Positions 5,438-5,989 of a stretch of 5,989 nt of DNA are shown here, one piece after another. The stretch is taken from assembly GCA_035273665.1 (NCBI GenBank), contig DATEOW010000065.1:1-5989 (forward strand), given 5' to 3'. The translations under genes and the position numbers were made by a program. The stretch is from DATEEW01 sp035273665. Lineage in GTDB: Bacteria; Pseudomonadota; Gammaproteobacteria; Burkholderiales; SG8-39. Position 1 is the stretch's first letter. Every line of letters starts with the position of its first letter. The notes beneath the pieces are model-generated. The model was not told where the DNA came from. It did not search any database and was given only the letters and a program-made list of their open reading frames with translations.

Positions 5438-5989
5438 ATGATCAAAGCGGTCCTGTTCGACCTTGACGGCACTTTAGCCGACACCGCGCCCGACCTCGCC
5501 GGCGCGCTGAACATTTTGTTGCGCGAACAGGGTGCCCCCCTCATCGAATTCGAGAAAGCCAGACCGCTCACCTCCATAGGCGCGCGCGGCATGATCAAAG
5601 CGGGGCTGGGTATCGAACCGCTGCATCCGGAATTCGAAACGCTGCGCGACCGTTACCTGCAGATCTACCGCGACAACATCTGCATCGACACCCGGCTCTT
5701 CGACGGCGTACCGGAACTACTTACCGCCCTCGAAGCGCAGAAGATTGCTTGGGGCATCGTCACCAACAAGCATGAACGCTTCACCGCACCGCTGCTCAAA
5801 GCCTTGCAACTGGATATACGCGCCGCTTGCGTCGTGTGTGGCGACACCACGGCGCATGCGAAACCTCACCCCGACCCGCTATTACACGCCGCCAAGCTCA
5901 TTGGCGTAGCGCCAAGAGACTGCCTCTACGTGGGCGATGACGTTCGCGACATCCAAGCCGCGCGCGCCGCGGGGATGCCCGTCATCGCC
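5438..5989 (+). CDS. gph: HAD-IA phosphatase, Gph or MupP type (3' end cut by window edge)
   Basis: The first 184 codons of a HAD subfamily IA phosphatase are present; typical members have about 220-230 residues. All four HAD motifs are visible: FDLDGTLADT with nucleophile Asp8 and acid/base Asp10, Thr109 in IVTNK, Lys142 in AKPHPDP, and the acidic pair Asp167/Asp168 in YVGDDVRDI. The helical cap lies at about 15-85 and includes IGARGMIKAGLG. Genes here are usually called gph, phosphoglycolate phosphatase, which removes the inhibitor made by DNA repair or Rubisco oxygenation. However, GARxM, WGIVTNK and VGDDxRDI resemble MupP, the N-acetylmuramate 6-phosphate phosphatase of peptidoglycan recycling, which sits next to ubiG in Pseudomonas. 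Canonical Gph more often has VGDSxND at motif IV. Substrate is therefore open. Only a weak GAG lies 7 nt before the ATG; the 22-nt gap suggests co-transcription with ubiG. Confidence 0.9.
   Translation, partial: MIKAVLFDLDGTLADTAPDLAGALNILLREQGAPLIEFEKARPLTSIGARGMIKAGLGIEPLHPEFETLRDRYLQIYRDNICIDTRLFDGVPELLTALEAQKIAWGIVTNKHERFTAPLLKALQLDIRAACVVCGDTTAHAKPHPDPLLHAAKLIGVAPRDCLYVGDDVRDIQAARAAGMPVIA

Overview
The window reads as an ordinary piece of proteobacterial chromosome, most likely from a betaproteobacterium. Three things support that: the order gyrA (divergent), ompA, ubiG, gph; a short periplasmic OmpA of the RmpM/betaproteobacterial type with its paired-cysteine N-terminal segment; and housekeeping proteins that read through without frameshifts. 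The genus cannot be fixed from the sequence alone. I see no insertion sequence, prophage, CRISPR array, toxin-antitoxin pair, tRNA or rRNA gene.

Layout. Positions 1-2441, minus strand: gyrA (DNA gyrase subunit A), entering from the right and cut by the left edge after about 813 codons. Positions 2442-2608: a 167-bp divergent intergenic region with candidate extended -10 promoters for both directions, a tandem 11-bp repeat, an 11-bp direct repeat and two small inverted repeats. Positions 2609-3934, plus: an amidohydrolase of the 5-methylthioadenosine/S-adenosylhomocysteine deaminase type (often annotated 'TRZ/ATZ family hydrolase'). Positions 4012-4641, plus: an RmpM-like OmpA-family protein, closed by a strong UUCG-loop terminator at 4657-4684. 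Positions 4714-5415, plus: ubiG, the O-methyltransferase of ubiquinone synthesis. Positions 5438-5989, plus: the first 184 codons of a HAD-IA phosphatase, conventionally gph but with signatures that also fit MupP; it runs off the right edge.

How the genes relate. The deaminase and UbiG are linked through S-adenosylmethionine: UbiG releases S-adenosylhomocysteine, and the deaminase family acts on that compound and on methylthioadenosine. As I recall it, Pseudomonas aeruginosa has a comparable neighbourhood (gyrA, the MTA deaminase PA3170, ubiG, mupP), so the main local difference would be an ompA unit with its own terminator placed between the deaminase and ubiG. ompA carries an abundant-protein style signal set (good Shine-Dalgarno, strong terminator). 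gyrA, the deaminase and ubiG have no recognisable Shine-Dalgarno, and the HAD gene has only a weak one.

I found no convincing undescribed system. The points worth a second look are small: initiation signals, the ubiG start just behind a terminator, residues 87 and 120 of GyrA, and the true substrate of the HAD phosphatase.
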